A stretch of DNA of 64,000 nt from Streptomyces sp. DG1A-41 (lineage in GTDB: Bacteria > Actinomycetota > Actinomycetes > Streptomycetales > Streptomycetaceae). Every line of letters begins with the position of its first letter. Position 1 is the stretch's first letter. The position numbers were made by a program, and so were the translations under genes. A model generated the notes under the pieces. It had not been told where the DNA came from, made no database searches, and saw only the letters and a program-made list of their open reading frames with translations. The stretch is from contig NZ_CP146350.1 in assembly GCF_037055355.1 (NCBI RefSeq), positions 2,007,001-2,071,000 of the forward strand, in the 5' to 3' direction. Shown in pieces: positions 18,026-29,706 of the stretch.

Positions 18026-18973
18026 TCAGCGCAGGAAGGGGTCGACGGCGACCGCCACGAACAGCAGCGAGACGTACGTGATCGACCAGTGGAACAGGCG
18101 CATCTCCTTCAGCTTCGCGCCCGTCACCTCCGCCTTCGCGCGGTTCTGGAGACCGTGTGCCTCCCAGAGCCAGAAGCCGCCCGCCAGCAGGGCGACCGAC
18201 GTGTAGAACCAGCCGGTGTAGCCGAGGGGGGTCAGCAGGAGCGAGACGGCGACCATGACCCAGCTGTAGATCACGATCTGCTTGGCGACGACCTTGTTGG
18301 AGGCGACCACCGGCAGCATCGGCACGCCCACGCGCGCGTAGTCCTCTTTGACCTTCATGGACAGCGGCCAGTAGTGCGGCGGCGTCCAGAAGAACATGAC
18401 GAGGAAGAGGATGATCGGCGCCCACGACATGGAGTTCGTGACCGAGGACCAGCCGATCAGCACGGGCAGGCAGCCGGCGATGCCGCCCCACACGATGTTC
18501 TGCGAGGTACGGCGCTTGAGGATCATCGTGTAGACGACGACGTAGAAGAGGAGCGCGCCGAGGGAGAGCCAGGCGCTCAGCCAGTTCACGGTGAGGCCGA
18601 ACAGCAGCGTCGAGGCGACGGCCAGGGTGATGCCGAAGGCGAGGCACTCCCGCGGGCTGACCATGCCGGTGACCAGCGGCCGCTGCGAGGTGCGGTCCAT
18701 CAGGGCGTCGATGTCGCGGTCGATGTACATGTTGAGCGCGTTGGCGCCGCCCGCGGACATGTAGCCGCCGACGCAGGTCAGCAGCACCAGCGTCAGGTCG
18801 GGCACGCCCTGCTGCGCCAGGAACATCACCGGGACGGTGGTGATGAGCAGCAGCTCGATGATCCGCGGCTTGGTGAGAGCCACGAACCCCTTGACACGGG
18901 CCCCGAACGGCCGGTGGGCCGGGCTCTGGTCCGTCCCGATCATCCCCGCTGGACGGGATTCAACGGCCGTCAC
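18026..18973 (-). CDS. ctaB: Protoheme IX farnesyltransferase (heme O synthase)
   Basis: UbiA-superfamily membrane prenyltransferase that adds farnesyl to heme b, the step before CtaA. 315 residues, about nine membrane helices. Prenyl-diphosphate site [20 protein letters not shown] (NxxxDxxxD with following RTxxRPL) and the second aspartate region [14 protein letters not shown] are clear, as is [14 protein letters not shown] 18973 has a TAGGGG ribosome site five bases upstream; GTG 18979 two codons earlier is the main alternative. Divergent from the transketolase gene. Confidence 0.95.
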   Translation of the reverse strand: MTAVESRPAGMIGTDQSPAHRPFGARVKGFVALTKPRIIELLLITTVPVMFLAQQGVPDLTLVLLTCVGGYMSAGGANALNMYIDRDIDALMDRTSQRPLVTGMVSPRECLAFGITLAVASTLLFGLTVNWLSAWLSLGALLFYVVVYTMILKRRTSQNIVWGGIAGCLPVLIGWSSVTNSMSWAPIILFLVMFFWTPPHYWPLSMKVKEDYARVGVPMLPVVASNKVVAKQIVIYSWVMVAVSLLLTPLGYTGWFYTSVALLAGGFWLWEAHGLQNRAKAEVTGAKLKEMRLFHWSITYVSLLFVAVAVDPFLR

Positions 18974-19326
18974 GCACACCCCTACAGAGACATCCCAGCA
19001 AGCCTCACCCGTGTGAAGTCCCGGTAAAGGCTCGCGCGTACCACGCCACTTTAGACGTTGCCCAGAGTCGGACATTCGCGGGGGTCGGGTCGTGTTGGCG
19101 GGCGGCTTCCGAAGGGCGCGTGGCAGCTCGATTGAGCACCCGGATGAGCGGCTCCGTATTCACTTGCCGAATGGGATACGGCCCAGGCAGGAGGCGGATC
19201 CAAGCGAGTCCCGGCACTCGGGAGTGACTCGAAAGAACGCACGTCCCACGGGGGTAGGCTCGGCTGCGGCCGGTGGACGCCCCGATACACCGGCATCCGA
19301 CATGTGGAGAGGAGCCCTGACCCAGG

Positions 19327-21413
<2,087 letters not shown>

Positions 21414-21447
21414 CGCTCATATACGACACGTAGGAGATGGAATTTCC

Positions 21448-22566
21448 ATGACAGACGCACTCAAGCGCCTCTCCGAGGAAGGCGTCGCGATCTGGCTGGA
21501 CGACCTGTCGCGCAAGCGGATCACGTCCGGCAACCTCGCCGAGCTGCTCGACCAGCAGCACGTCGTGGGCGTCACCACCAATCCGACGATCTTCCAGAAG
21601 GCGATCTCCGAGGGCGACGGCTACGACCAGCAGCTCTCGGACCTCGCCGCCCGCAGGGTCACCGTCGAAGAGGCCATCCGCATGATCACAACGGCGGACG
21701 TCCGCGACGCCGCCGACATCCTGCGCCCGGTCTTCGACGCCACCGGCGGCCAGGACGGCCGGGTCTCGATCGAGGTCGACCCGCGCCTGGCGCACAACAC
21801 CAAGGCGACGGTCGCCGAGGCCCGCCAGCTGGCCTGGCTGGTGGACCGGCCCAACACGCTCATCAAGATCCCGGCCACCAAGGCGGGCATCCCGGCGATC
21901 ACCGAGACGATCGGCAGCGGCATCAGCGTCAACGTCACGCTGATCTTCTCGCTGGAGCGCTACCGCGAGGTGATGGACGCCTACCTGGCCGGTCTGGAGA
22001 AGGCGAAGGCCAAGGGCCTGGACCTGTCCAAGATCCACTCGGTGGCGTCCTTCTTCGTCTCGCGCGTAGACACGGAGATCGACAAGCGGATCGACGCGCT
22101 CGGTACCGACGAGGCCAAGGCGCTGCGCGGCAAGGCCGCCATCGCCAACGCCCGTCTCGCCTACCAGGCGTACGAGGAGGTCTTCTCCACGGACCGCTGG
22201 AACGCCCTGGAGCGCGAGGGCGCCAACAAGCAGCGGCCGCTGTGGGCCTCCACCGGCGTGAAGGACAAGGCGTACAAGGACACGATGTACGTCACCGAGC
22301 TGGTCGCGCCGAACACGGTGAACACCATGCCGGAGGCGACCCTGTACGCCGCCGAGGAGCACGGCGAGATCACCGGCAACACCATCGCCGGCACGTACGA
22401 GCAGGCCCGCGCCGACCTCGACGCGGTCGAGCAGCTCGGGATCAAGTACGACGACGTGGTCCGGCTGCTGGAGGACGAGGGCGTCGAGAAGTTCGAGGCG
22501 TCCTGGACCGACCTGCTGAAGTCGACCGAGGCCGAGCTTCAGCGCCTCGCCCCCTCGGAGGGCTGA
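21448..22566 (+). CDS. tal: Transaldolase
   Basis: 372-residue transaldolase of the long actinobacterial/cyanobacterial class, shuttling dihydroxyacetone units between sugar phosphates. Motifs: [15 protein letters not shown] near residue 45, [13 protein letters not shown], and the Schiff-base lysine region [18 protein letters not shown] 21448 has a GGAGATGG ribosome site; the longer open frame from 21313 lies in the end of tkt. Separated from tkt by 34 bp and from zwf by 4 bp, so part of one operon. Confidence 0.95.
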   Translation: MTDALKRLSEEGVAIWLDDLSRKRITSGNLAELLDQQHVVGVTTNPTIFQKAISEGDGYDQQLSDLAARRVTVEEAIRMITTADVRDAADILRPVFDATGGQDGRVSIEVDPRLAHNTKATVAEARQLAWLVDRPNTLIKIPATKAGIPAITETIGSGISVNVTLIFSLERYREVMDAYLAGLEKAKAKGLDLSKIHSVASFFVSRVDTEIDKRIDALGTDEAKALRGKAAIANARLAYQAYEEVFSTDRWNALEREGANKQRPLWASTGVKDKAYKDTMYVTELVAPNTVNTMPEATLYAAEEHGEITGNTIAGTYEQARADLDAVEQLGIKYDDVVRLLEDEGVEKFEASWTDLLKSTEAELQRLAPSEG

Positions 22567-22570
22567 ACAG

Positions 22571-24094
22571 GTGTCGAGCAGCAACCCGCTGCGTGACCCC
22601 GCGGACCGACGGCTCCCGCGTATCGCGGGGCCGTCGGGCCTGGTCATCTTCGGCGTCACGGGCGACCTGTCCCGGAAGAAGCTCATGCCCGCGGTGTACG
22701 ACCTCGCCAACCGGGGTCTGCTGCCGCCGGGCTTCTCACTGGTGGGCTTCGCCCGCCGCGAGTGGGCGCACGAGGACTTCGCCCAGGAGGTCCACGACGC
22801 GGTCAAGGAGCACGCCCGCACGCCCTTCCGCGAAGAGGTCTGGCAGCAGCTCATCCAGGGCATGCGCTTCGTGCAGGGCACGTTCGACGACGACGACGCG
22901 TTCGAGCGGCTGCGCTCCACGATCGAGGAACTGGACAAGGCACAGGGCACGGGCGGCAACTTCGCCTTCTACCTGTCCGTGCCGCCGAAGTCCTTCCCGG
23001 TGGTCATCCAGCAGCTGAAGAAGCACGGACTGGCCGACCAGAAGGGCGGCTCCTGGCGGCGCGCGGTCATCGAGAAGCCGTTCGGGCACGACCTGAAGTC
23101 GGCCGAGGAGCTCAACAAGGTCGTCCACGAGGTCTTCGCCCCGGACCAGGTCTTCCGCATCGACCACTACCTGGGCAAGGAGACCGTCCAGAACATCCTG
23201 GCGCTGCGCTTCGCCAACACGATGTTCGAGCCGATCTGGAACCGGTCCCTCGTGGATCACGTGCAGATCACCATGGCCGAGGACATCGGCATCGGCGGCC
23301 GGGCCGGGTACTACGACGGCATCGGCGCCGCCCGCGACGTCATCCAGAACCACCTGCTCCAGCTCCTGGCGCTCACCGCCATGGAGGAGCCGGCCTCCTT
23401 CGACGCGGACGCGCTGGCCGCCGAGAAGACCAAGGTGCTCGGCGCGGTGAAGCTGCCGAGGGACATGGGCCGGGACACCGTGCGCGCCCAGTACGCGGCC
23501 GGGTGGCAGGGCGGCACGAAGGTGCGCGGCTATCTGGAGGAGGACGGCATCAACGCCTCCTCCAAGACCGACACCTACGCGGCGATCAAGCTGGAGATCG
23601 ACAACCGCCGCTGGGCGGGCGTCCCCTTCTACCTGCGCACCGGCAAGCGCCTGGGCCGCCGCGTCACGGAGATCGCGGTCGTCTTCCAGCGGGCCCCGCA
23701 CTCCCCCTTCGACACGACGGCCACCGAGGAGCTGGGCTCCAACGCGATCGTCATCCGCGTCCAGCCCGACGAGGGCGTCACGGTCCGCTTTGGCTCGAAG
23801 GTCCCCGGCACGTCGATGGAGATCCGGGACGTGTCGATGGACTTCGCGTACGGCGAGTCCTTCACGGAGTCCAGCCCGGAGGCGTACGAGCGTCTCATCT
23901 TGGACGTTCTCCTCGGAGACTCGAACCTCTTCCCGCGTACCGAGGAGGTCGAGCTGTCCTGGAAGATCCTCGACCCGATCGAGGAGTACTGGGACAAGAA
24001 CGGCAAGCCCGCCCAGTACCCGGCCGGTACCTGGGGGCCCGTCGAGGCGGACGAAATGCTCGAGCGACACGGACGGAGCTGGCGCCGGCCATGA
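22571..24094 (+). CDS. zwf: Glucose-6-phosphate 1-dehydrogenase
   Basis: 507-residue G6PD, first enzyme of the oxidative pentose phosphate branch, making NADPH. NADP-binding FGVTGDLSRKKLMPA near residue 28, the conserved EKPFGHDL block, and the substrate/active-site RIDHYLGKETVQNIL with catalytic histidine region are all present, as is FYLRTGKRL. GTG start four bases after tal, stop overlaps opcA (ATGA). Normal length. Activity probably needs the OpcA protein encoded next. Confidence 0.97.
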   Translation: MSSSNPLRDPADRRLPRIAGPSGLVIFGVTGDLSRKKLMPAVYDLANRGLLPPGFSLVGFARREWAHEDFAQEVHDAVKEHARTPFREEVWQQLIQGMRFVQGTFDDDDAFERLRSTIEELDKAQGTGGNFAFYLSVPPKSFPVVIQQLKKHGLADQKGGSWRRAVIEKPFGHDLKSAEELNKVVHEVFAPDQVFRIDHYLGKETVQNILALRFANTMFEPIWNRSLVDHVQITMAEDIGIGGRAGYYDGIGAARDVIQNHLLQLLALTAMEEPASFDADALAAEKTKVLGAVKLPRDMGRDTVRAQYAAGWQGGTKVRGYLEEDGINASSKTDTYAAIKLEIDNRRWAGVPFYLRTGKRLGRRVTEIAVVFQRAPHSPFDTTATEELGSNAIVIRVQPDEGVTVRFGSKVPGTSMEIRDVSMDFAYGESFTESSPEAYERLILDVLLGDSNLFPRTEEVELSWKILDPIEEYWDKNGKPAQYPAGTWGPVEADEMLERHGRSWRRP

Positions 24095-25209
24095 AGATAG
24101 ACCTCACGGACACCACAGCCAGCAAGATCAACAAGGCGCTGGTGCAGGGCCGCCGGGCGATCGGCACCCCGGCGGTCGGGATGGTGCTCACGCTGGTCAT
24201 CGTGACCGACGAGGAGAACGCCTACGACGCGCTGAAGGCCGCGAGCGACGCCTCGCACGAGCATCCCTCGCGCACGCTCGTGGTCATCAAGCGCGTCTCC
24301 CGCTCGCCCCGCGACCGTACGCAGTCCCGCCTGGACGCGGAGGTCCGGGTCGGCGCGGACGCCGGCACCGGCGAGACGGTGGTGCTCCGGCTGTACGGCG
24401 AGGTCGTCGACCACGCCCAGTCGGTGGTGCTGCCGCTGCTGCTGCCGGACGCCCCCGTGGTGGTGTGGTGGCCGGTGAACGCGCCGCTCGACCCGGCGAA
24501 GGACCCCCTGGGTGCCCTCGCCCAGCGCCGCGTCACCGACACGTACGCCTCCGAGCAGCCGGTACGGGACCTGGCCACCCGGTCCGGCACCTACACCCCC
24601 GGCGACACGGACCTGTCCTGGACCCGCATCACGCCCTGGCGTTCCATGCTGGCGGCCGCCCTCGACCAGGTCACCTGCGAGGTCAGGACCGTCGAGGTGG
24701 AGGGCGAGGAGTTCAACCCGAGCTGCGAGCTGCTGGCGATGTGGCTGGCGGACCGGCTTGACGTCCCCGTGAAGCGCTCTCTGTCCGGCGGGCCCGGTCT
24801 GACCGCGGTCCGCATGGACACCAGCTGCGGCGCGATCACCCTGGACCGTGCCGACGGGTCCCTCGCGACCCTCTCCATCGAGGGCCAGCCCGACCGTGGA
24901 GTGGCGCTCAACCGCCGGGACACGGCCGAGCTGATCGCGGAGGAGCTGCGGCGGCTGGACCCGGACGACACCTACGCGTCGGCGCTGCGGTACGGGGTGG
25001 ACCGGCTGAAGGCGTCCTGGTCGGCTCAGGTGGCGAAGGAAGAGCCGGTGGCCAAAGGAGAGCCCAAAAGCGGCGAGCGAGCACGGCTCGCCCTCCCCTC
25101 TCCCGTCGAAACGGCTGCGAAAGCACCCGCTTCGGAAGCGACGGCGGAGGCACCGGTGAAGCAGGACCCGCCCAAGCTGGAACCGGTACGGAAGGCGACG
25201 ACGAAGTGA
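24091..25209 (+). CDS. opcA: G6PD assembly protein OpcA, with C-terminal tail
   Basis: OpcA helps G6PD reach its active oligomer in cyanobacteria and actinobacteria. 372 residues. The core, about 1-315, has MKIDLTDTTASKINKALVQGRR, LPDAPVVVWWPVNAPLDP, WTRITPWRSMLAAALDQ and LDPDDTYASALRYG. About 55 further residues form a Lys/Pro/Ala/Glu-rich, likely disordered tail (VAKEEPVAKGEPKSGERARL onward). ATG overlaps the zwf stop; its own stop overlaps pgl (GTGA). Role of the tail unknown. Confidence 0.95.
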   Translation: MKIDLTDTTASKINKALVQGRRAIGTPAVGMVLTLVIVTDEENAYDALKAASDASHEHPSRTLVVIKRVSRSPRDRTQSRLDAEVRVGADAGTGETVVLRLYGEVVDHAQSVVLPLLLPDAPVVVWWPVNAPLDPAKDPLGALAQRRVTDTYASEQPVRDLATRSGTYTPGDTDLSWTRITPWRSMLAAALDQVTCEVRTVEVEGEEFNPSCELLAMWLADRLDVPVKRSLSGGPGLTAVRMDTSCGAITLDRADGSLATLSIEGQPDRGVALNRRDTAELIAEELRRLDPDDTYASALRYGVDRLKASWSAQVAKEEPVAKGEPKSGERARLALPSPVETAAKAPASEATAEAPVKQDPPKLEPVRKATTK

Positions 25210-25991
25210 GTACGGCACCGCAGCTGGTCGTCCACCGCGACAAGGAGCTGATGGCGCAGGCCGCGGCGGCGCGGCTGATCACCAGGATCGTGGACGCGCA
25301 GGCCTCCCGGGGTTCGGCGTCCGTGGTGCTGACGGGCGGCCGCAACGGCAACGGCCTGCTGGCCGCCCTGGCCGCGGCGCCCGCCCGGGACGCCGTCGAC
25401 TGGAGCCGGCTCGACCTCTGGTGGGGGGACGAGCGGTTCCTGCCCGAGGGCGATCCCGAGCGCAACGTCACGCAGGCCCGGGAAGCACTGCTCGACTCGG
25501 TGCCGCTGGACCCGAAGCGGGTGCACGCGATGCCCGCGTCGGACGGCCCCTACGGCGACGACGTGGACGCGGCGGCGGCCGCGTACGCGGAGGAACTGGC
25601 GCGGGCGGCGGCCCCGGAGAACCACGGCCCCGTGCCGACGTTCGACGTGCTGATGCTGGGCGTCGGCCCGGACACGCACGTCGCGTCGCTGTTCCCGGAG
25701 CTGCCGGCGGTCAGGGAGACCGACCGCACGGTGGTCGGCGTCCACGGCGCGCCGAAGCCGCCGCCGACCCGGGTCACGCTGACGTTGCCGGCGATCCGTT
25801 CGGCCCGGGAGGTGTGGCTCCTGGCCGCGGGTGAGGACAAGGCCCAGGCCGCGGCGATCGCGCTCTCGGGCGCGGGGGAGATCCAGGCGCCGGCGGCAGG
25901 GGCGTACGGCCGCAGCCGGACGCTGTGGCTGCTGGACGCGGCGGCGGCTTCCCAACTGCCACGGTCGCTGTATCCGCCGGCTTCGGCCTGA
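25206..25991 (+). CDS. pgl: 6-phosphogluconolactonase
   Basis: 261-residue lactonase of the DevB/NagB-like family that hydrolyses 6-phosphogluconolactone. Blocks: VVLTGGRNGNGLLAAL, WGDERFLPEGDPERN, MLGVGPDTHVASLFPE and PPPTRVTLTLPAIRSAREVWLLAAGEDKAQA. GTG start overlaps opcA. Last gene of the pentose phosphate operon; an 18-bp inverted repeat follows as terminator. Confidence 0.95.
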   Translation: MSTAPQLVVHRDKELMAQAAAARLITRIVDAQASRGSASVVLTGGRNGNGLLAALAAAPARDAVDWSRLDLWWGDERFLPEGDPERNVTQAREALLDSVPLDPKRVHAMPASDGPYGDDVDAAAAAYAEELARAAAPENHGPVPTFDVLMLGVGPDTHVASLFPELPAVRETDRTVVGVHGAPKPPPTRVTLTLPAIRSAREVWLLAAGEDKAQAAAIALSGAGEIQAPAAGAYGRSRTLWLLDAAAASQLPRSLYPPASA

Positions 25992-26006
25992 GGTACCAGG
26001 GGCTTC

Positions 26007-26090
26007 GCCCACCCGCCACCCGAAGCGGTCAGCCAGGAGGCTGGACTCGCCAGTCGCCCCTTCGAGGGCAGTTTCGGGTGGCGGGTGGGC
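26007..26090. terminator. Long bidirectional terminator between pgl and the sugar permease
   Basis: Perfect 18-bp inverted arms at 26007-26024 and 26073-26090 separated by 48 bp, which contain a smaller CAGCC/GGCTG hairpin. It lies between two convergent genes. Confidence 0.7.
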
Positions 26091-26139
26091 ATAGGCGGGG
26101 GTCAGGGGGCGGAACCCTCTGGGCGGGCATCGGCAGCGG

Positions 26140-26979
26140 CTACTTGACCGACCCCGCCATGACCCCCTGCACAAAGTGCCTCTGGAACGCGAAGAACACG
26201 ACGACGGGCACGACCAGGGACACGAACGCCCCGGGTGCCAGGACATCGATGTTGCTGCCGAACTGCCGTATCTGCGACTGGAGTGCCACCGTCAGCGGCT
26301 GCGAGGAACTGTCCGCGAACAGCAACGCCACCAGCATGTCGTTCCACACCCACAGGAACTGGAAGATGGCCAGGGAGGCGATCGCCGGCCGCCCCACCGG
26401 CAGCACGAGCCGCGTGAAGATGCGCCACTCACTGCCCCCGTCCATCCGCGCGGCCTCCAGCATCTCCTTCGGCATCTCGGCGAAGTAGTTCCGCAGCAGG
26501 AACACCGCGAACGGCAGCCCGTAGGCCACGTGGAACAGCACGACACCGGGAATCGTGCCGAACAGCCCCAGCTGCCCGAACAGTTTCGCGACCGGCAGCA
26601 GCCCGATCTGCACGGGCACCACCAGCAGCGCGACCACGACGAGGAAGATCCCCTCGCGCCCGGGGAAGTCCAGCCACGCGAAGGCGTACCCCGCGAGCGC
26701 CGCGATCACCACGACCAGCACCGTCGTCGGCACGGATATCAGCACCGTGTTCCAGAACGCCTGCGTGATCCCGGCGTTCTCCAGCAGCGACGAGTAGTTG
26801 TCGAAGGACAGTTGCCCGGGACTGGTGAACACCGTCCACCAGCCACCCTTCGCCGTGTCCTCGGCGGACCGCAGCGAGGACAGGAACAGCCCGGCCAGCG
26901 GCGTCATCCACACCAGGCCCACCACCACGAGGAAGGCCTGGACGACCCCGCTGCCCAACCCGCGCCGAACCGCGTTCAT
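26140..26979 (-). CDS. Carbohydrate ABC permease, MalG type
   Basis: 279-residue permease with six membrane helices of the CUT1 sugar importer family. The EAA loop EMLEAARMDGGSEWRIFTRLVLPVGRPAI near residue 185 marks the ATPase contact. ATG 26979 overlaps the stop of the MalF-like gene (ATGA). Last gene of the aglucosidase/binding-protein/permease operon. There is no ATPase gene here; Streptomyces CUT1 importers usually share the MsiK ATPase encoded elsewhere. Confidence 0.93.
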   Translation of the reverse strand: MNAVRRGLGSGVVQAFLVVVGLVWMTPLAGLFLSSLRSAEDTAKGGWWTVFTSPGQLSFDNYSSLLENAGITQAFWNTVLISVPTTVLVVVIAALAGYAFAWLDFPGREGIFLVVVALLVVPVQIGLLPVAKLFGQLGLFGTIPGVVLFHVAYGLPFAVFLLRNYFAEMPKEMLEAARMDGGSEWRIFTRLVLPVGRPAIASLAIFQFLWVWNDMLVALLFADSSSQPLTVALQSQIRQFGSNIDVLAPGAFVSLVVPVVVFFAFQRHFVQGVMAGSVK

Positions 26980-28337
26980 GGCTGACTCCTTCGGAAACGG
27001 CGGACGTTGAACACCATGGCCGGAACCACCAGCAGCAGGAGCAGCACACCGAGCGCGCTGCCGAGGCCCTGGTTGTTGCCGCCTCCGAACGACACCAGCC
27101 ACATCTGCGTCGCGAGCACGGTCGCGTCCTCCTGCACCGGCCCGGGCGCGATGATGTAGACGAGGTCGAAGACCTTCATCACGTTGATCACGAGGGTGAT
27201 GAACACGACCGTCAGCACCGGTGCCAGCAGTGGCACGGTGATCCGCCGGAAGATCTGCCACTCGTTCGCGCCGTCCATCCGCGCCGCCTCCAGCGCGTCC
27301 CGCGGCAGCGCCGACAGGCCCGCCCCGATCAGCACCATGGCGAAGCCGGTCCAGATCCACAGGTACGCGCCGATGATCGCCGGTGTGACGAGCGCCGGTC
27401 CGAGCCAGGAGACGCCCTCGTAGGGCGGGGCGAAGTTGGACGACGGCAGTCTCACCTCGTACGAGCCCGGTTCGAGTCCCTCGAAGCGGAAGGAGCCGTC
27501 GGACGCGGTGGTCGCCGTGGCGACGGCCTTGCCGTCGCGCACCGCCTCGACCTTCATCTGGGGCAGTCCGCTCTCCCGCCGGTCGACCTTGCCCTGTTCC
27601 CCTCCCCCGCCGGGCGTGAAGTCCAGGTAGACCACGCCGCGCAGTTCGTCGGGGCCGGCCTTCTGCCCCGCCGCCGCGTACGCGGGCCGGGTCCCGCCGG
27701 GCAGGTCGTCGGGCAGCACCCCGACCAGGCCCAGCGTCACCGCGTCGCCGGGGGACACGCTCGTGCTCGTGCGGTACGACCCGTCCTTGTCCTTGGTCAG
27801 GCCCTGCCCGTCACGAGCTCGGGCCGTCGGGTACGAGGACTCCGCCTTGAAGGCGTCGTGGACGGAGACGACCGCGGCGTTCAGGACGCCCTTGTCCGGG
27901 TCCTCGTCGTAGGCGAGCCGGAAGATGATGCCGGCGGCGAGGAAGGAGACCGCCATAGGCATGAAGAGGAGCAGCTTGAAGGCCGTGGCCCAGCGGACCT
28001 TCTCCACCAGGACGGCCAGGATGAGCCCGAGTCCGGTCAGCAGGGCCGGGGCCACGACGACCCAGATGGCCGTGTTGCGGACGGCCGTGAGGGTCGCCGG
28101 GTCGCGGAACATCTCGGTGTAGTTCTCGCCGCCGACGAAGGTCGTCCCGGAGGCGTCGAAGAAGCTGCGGCCGACGCTGAACAGCACGGGGTAGACGACG
28201 AGCGCGCCGAGCAGCAGCAGCGTGGGCAGCACGAACAGCAGGGCGATGATCTTGCCGCGCCGCCGCAGTCGCCGGGTGCGGTCGGCGACCGTGACGGGCG
28301 GTGGGGGGTTCGTCTCCTTGACGAGGGTCGCTGTCAT
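26976..28337 (-). CDS. Carbohydrate ABC permease, MalF type, with large outer insertion
   Basis: 453 residues, well above the usual 290-330. TM1 about 30-53, TM2 86-110, TM3 119-140, then an insertion of about 170 residues (141-312), then TM4 313-338 and the EAA loop ALEAARMDGANEWQIFRRITVPLLAP at 348-373. The insertion is predicted outside the membrane and contains a carboxypeptidase-regulatory/Cna-B-like beta unit at about 262-298 (VEAVRDGKAVATATTASDG, then FRFEGLEPGSYEVRLP). It occupies the same loop as the MalF P2 domain of E. coli, which contacts the binding protein. Operon partner of the MalG-like gene. Confidence 0.92.
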   Translation of the reverse strand: MTATLVKETNPPPPVTVADRTRRLRRRGKIIALLFVLPTLLLLGALVVYPVLFSVGRSFFDASGTTFVGGENYTEMFRDPATLTAVRNTAIWVVVAPALLTGLGLILAVLVEKVRWATAFKLLLFMPMAVSFLAAGIIFRLAYDEDPDKGVLNAAVVSVHDAFKAESSYPTARARDGQGLTKDKDGSYRTSTSVSPGDAVTLGLVGVLPDDLPGGTRPAYAAAGQKAGPDELRGVVYLDFTPGGGGEQGKVDRRESGLPQMKVEAVRDGKAVATATTASDGSFRFEGLEPGSYEVRLPSSNFAPPYEGVSWLGPALVTPAIIGAYLWIWTGFAMVLIGAGLSALPRDALEAARMDGANEWQIFRRITVPLLAPVLTVVFITLVINVMKVFDLVYIIAPGPVQEDATVLATQMWLVSFGGGNNQGLGSALGVLLLLLVVPAMVFNVRRFRRSQP

Positions 28338-28343
28338 GGCGGA

Positions 28344-29669
28344 TCAGTCCTGGTACGCCTTGGCCGCCGCGGCCTCCAGCTTCGCCGCGGTGCCCTTCGG
28401 GTCCGACGGGTCGCGCAGGAAGTCCTGGAGCAGCTTCCACTCGCCGGCGCCCTTGGTGCCGCCGAAGGCCGCCGGGGCCTGGTCGGACATGTCGAAGCGG
28501 ACCGAGTCCCCGGCCTGCACGAGGGACTTGGCGGTGGCACGGGTGACGTCGTCGCCGTAGGAGGCGAGGTCGAGCTTCTTGTTCGGGGAGAGGAAGCCGC
28601 CCGCCTCCGCCCACACGGCCGAGGCCTCCGGGGTCGCCAGGAACTCCAGGAGGGCCTGGGCGGCCTTCTGGTTCTTGCCGTCCTTGAGGACGACGGCCGC
28701 GTCACCGCCGCTGACGACCGGCGCCTCGCCACCGGCGACCGCCGGGAACGGGAAGAAGTTGGCGTCCTCGCCGACCTTCTTGCCGAACTGGTCCTTGGCG
28801 ACGCCGGCGACGAAGTCGCCCTCGTAGACCATGCCGGCCTCGGGTTCCGGCCCGAACACCTTCTCCACCGAGCCGGGGAAGTCGGTGTTCAGGGCGCCCG
28901 TCTGGCCGCCGGCGATGAGCTGCTTGTCCTTGAAGAGCTTGCCGAGCGTGGTGAGGGCGTCGACGACCGACGCGTCGGTCCACTTCAGCTTGTGCTCGGC
29001 GAGGGCGTCGTACTTCTCGGGCCCGGCCTGGGAAAGGTAGACGTTCTCGAACCAGTCGGTGAGAGTCCAGCCGTCCTGACCGGCGACGGAGAACGCGGCG
29101 AGACCGGAGTCGGACACGGTCTGCCCGGCCTTGAGCATCTCGTCGTAGGTCTTCGGCGGCTTCACACCGGCCTGGGCGAGGGCGTCGGGGCTGTACCAGA
29201 CGGTCGACTTGTGGGCGGCCTTGAAGTAGAGGCCGTAGAGGGTGCCGTCGACGCTGCCGTACTCCTTCCACACGGGGGCGTACCCCGCGTCCACGGCCTG
29301 CTCGGTCTTCTTCGACAGCGGCTTGAGCCAGCCCTTCTGCGCGAACTGCTTGAGCACGCCGACCTGCGGGACCATCACGACGTCGGGGGCGTTGCCGCCC
29401 TCGATCTTGCTGCCGACGACGGTGGAGACGTTGTCTCCGGTGGACACGAACTGCGTCTTGGCGCCGGTCTTCTCGGTGAAGGCGTCCAGCACCTTCTGGA
29501 AGTTCTTCTGCTCGGTGCCGGACCAGACACCGGCCACGGTGATCGTCTGGCCGCTGAGCGCCTTGTCGCCGCCACCGGCCGAGACGGGGCCGCCGCCGCA
29601 GGCGGTCGCGCCGAGCGCCAGGACGAGGGCGGTGCAGCCGGTGAGCAGGGTGGTACGTCGTCGCATCAT
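28344..29669 (-). CDS. Extracellular sugar-binding lipoprotein
   Basis: 441-residue solute-binding protein of the CUT1 family. Lipoprotein signal MMRRRTTLLTGCTALVLALGATAC with the lipidated cysteine at about 24 followed by GGG. Mature part has ITVAGVWSGTEQKNFQKVLDAF, APDVVMVPQVGVLKQFA and YGLYFKAAHKSTVWYSPDALAQAG. Resembles alpha-glucoside-binding AglE-like proteins. It sits 6 bp upstream of the MalF-like gene and 37 bp after the GH13 gene in one operon. Sugar specificity is inferred only from the neighbouring enzyme. Confidence 0.92.
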   Translation of the reverse strand: MMRRRTTLLTGCTALVLALGATACGGGPVSAGGGDKALSGQTITVAGVWSGTEQKNFQKVLDAFTEKTGAKTQFVSTGDNVSTVVGSKIEGGNAPDVVMVPQVGVLKQFAQKGWLKPLSKKTEQAVDAGYAPVWKEYGSVDGTLYGLYFKAAHKSTVWYSPDALAQAGVKPPKTYDEMLKAGQTVSDSGLAAFSVAGQDGWTLTDWFENVYLSQAGPEKYDALAEHKLKWTDASVVDALTTLGKLFKDKQLIAGGQTGALNTDFPGSVEKVFGPEPEAGMVYEGDFVAGVAKDQFGKKVGEDANFFPFPAVAGGEAPVVSGGDAAVVLKDGKNQKAAQALLEFLATPEASAVWAEAGGFLSPNKKLDLASYGDDVTRATAKSLVQAGDSVRFDMSDQAPAAFGGTKGAGEWKLLQDFLRDPSDPKGTAAKLEAAAAKAYQD

Positions 29670-29706
29670 CGTTGATGTCCCTTCGGGGAGTTGACTTGCG
29701 GGGCGT

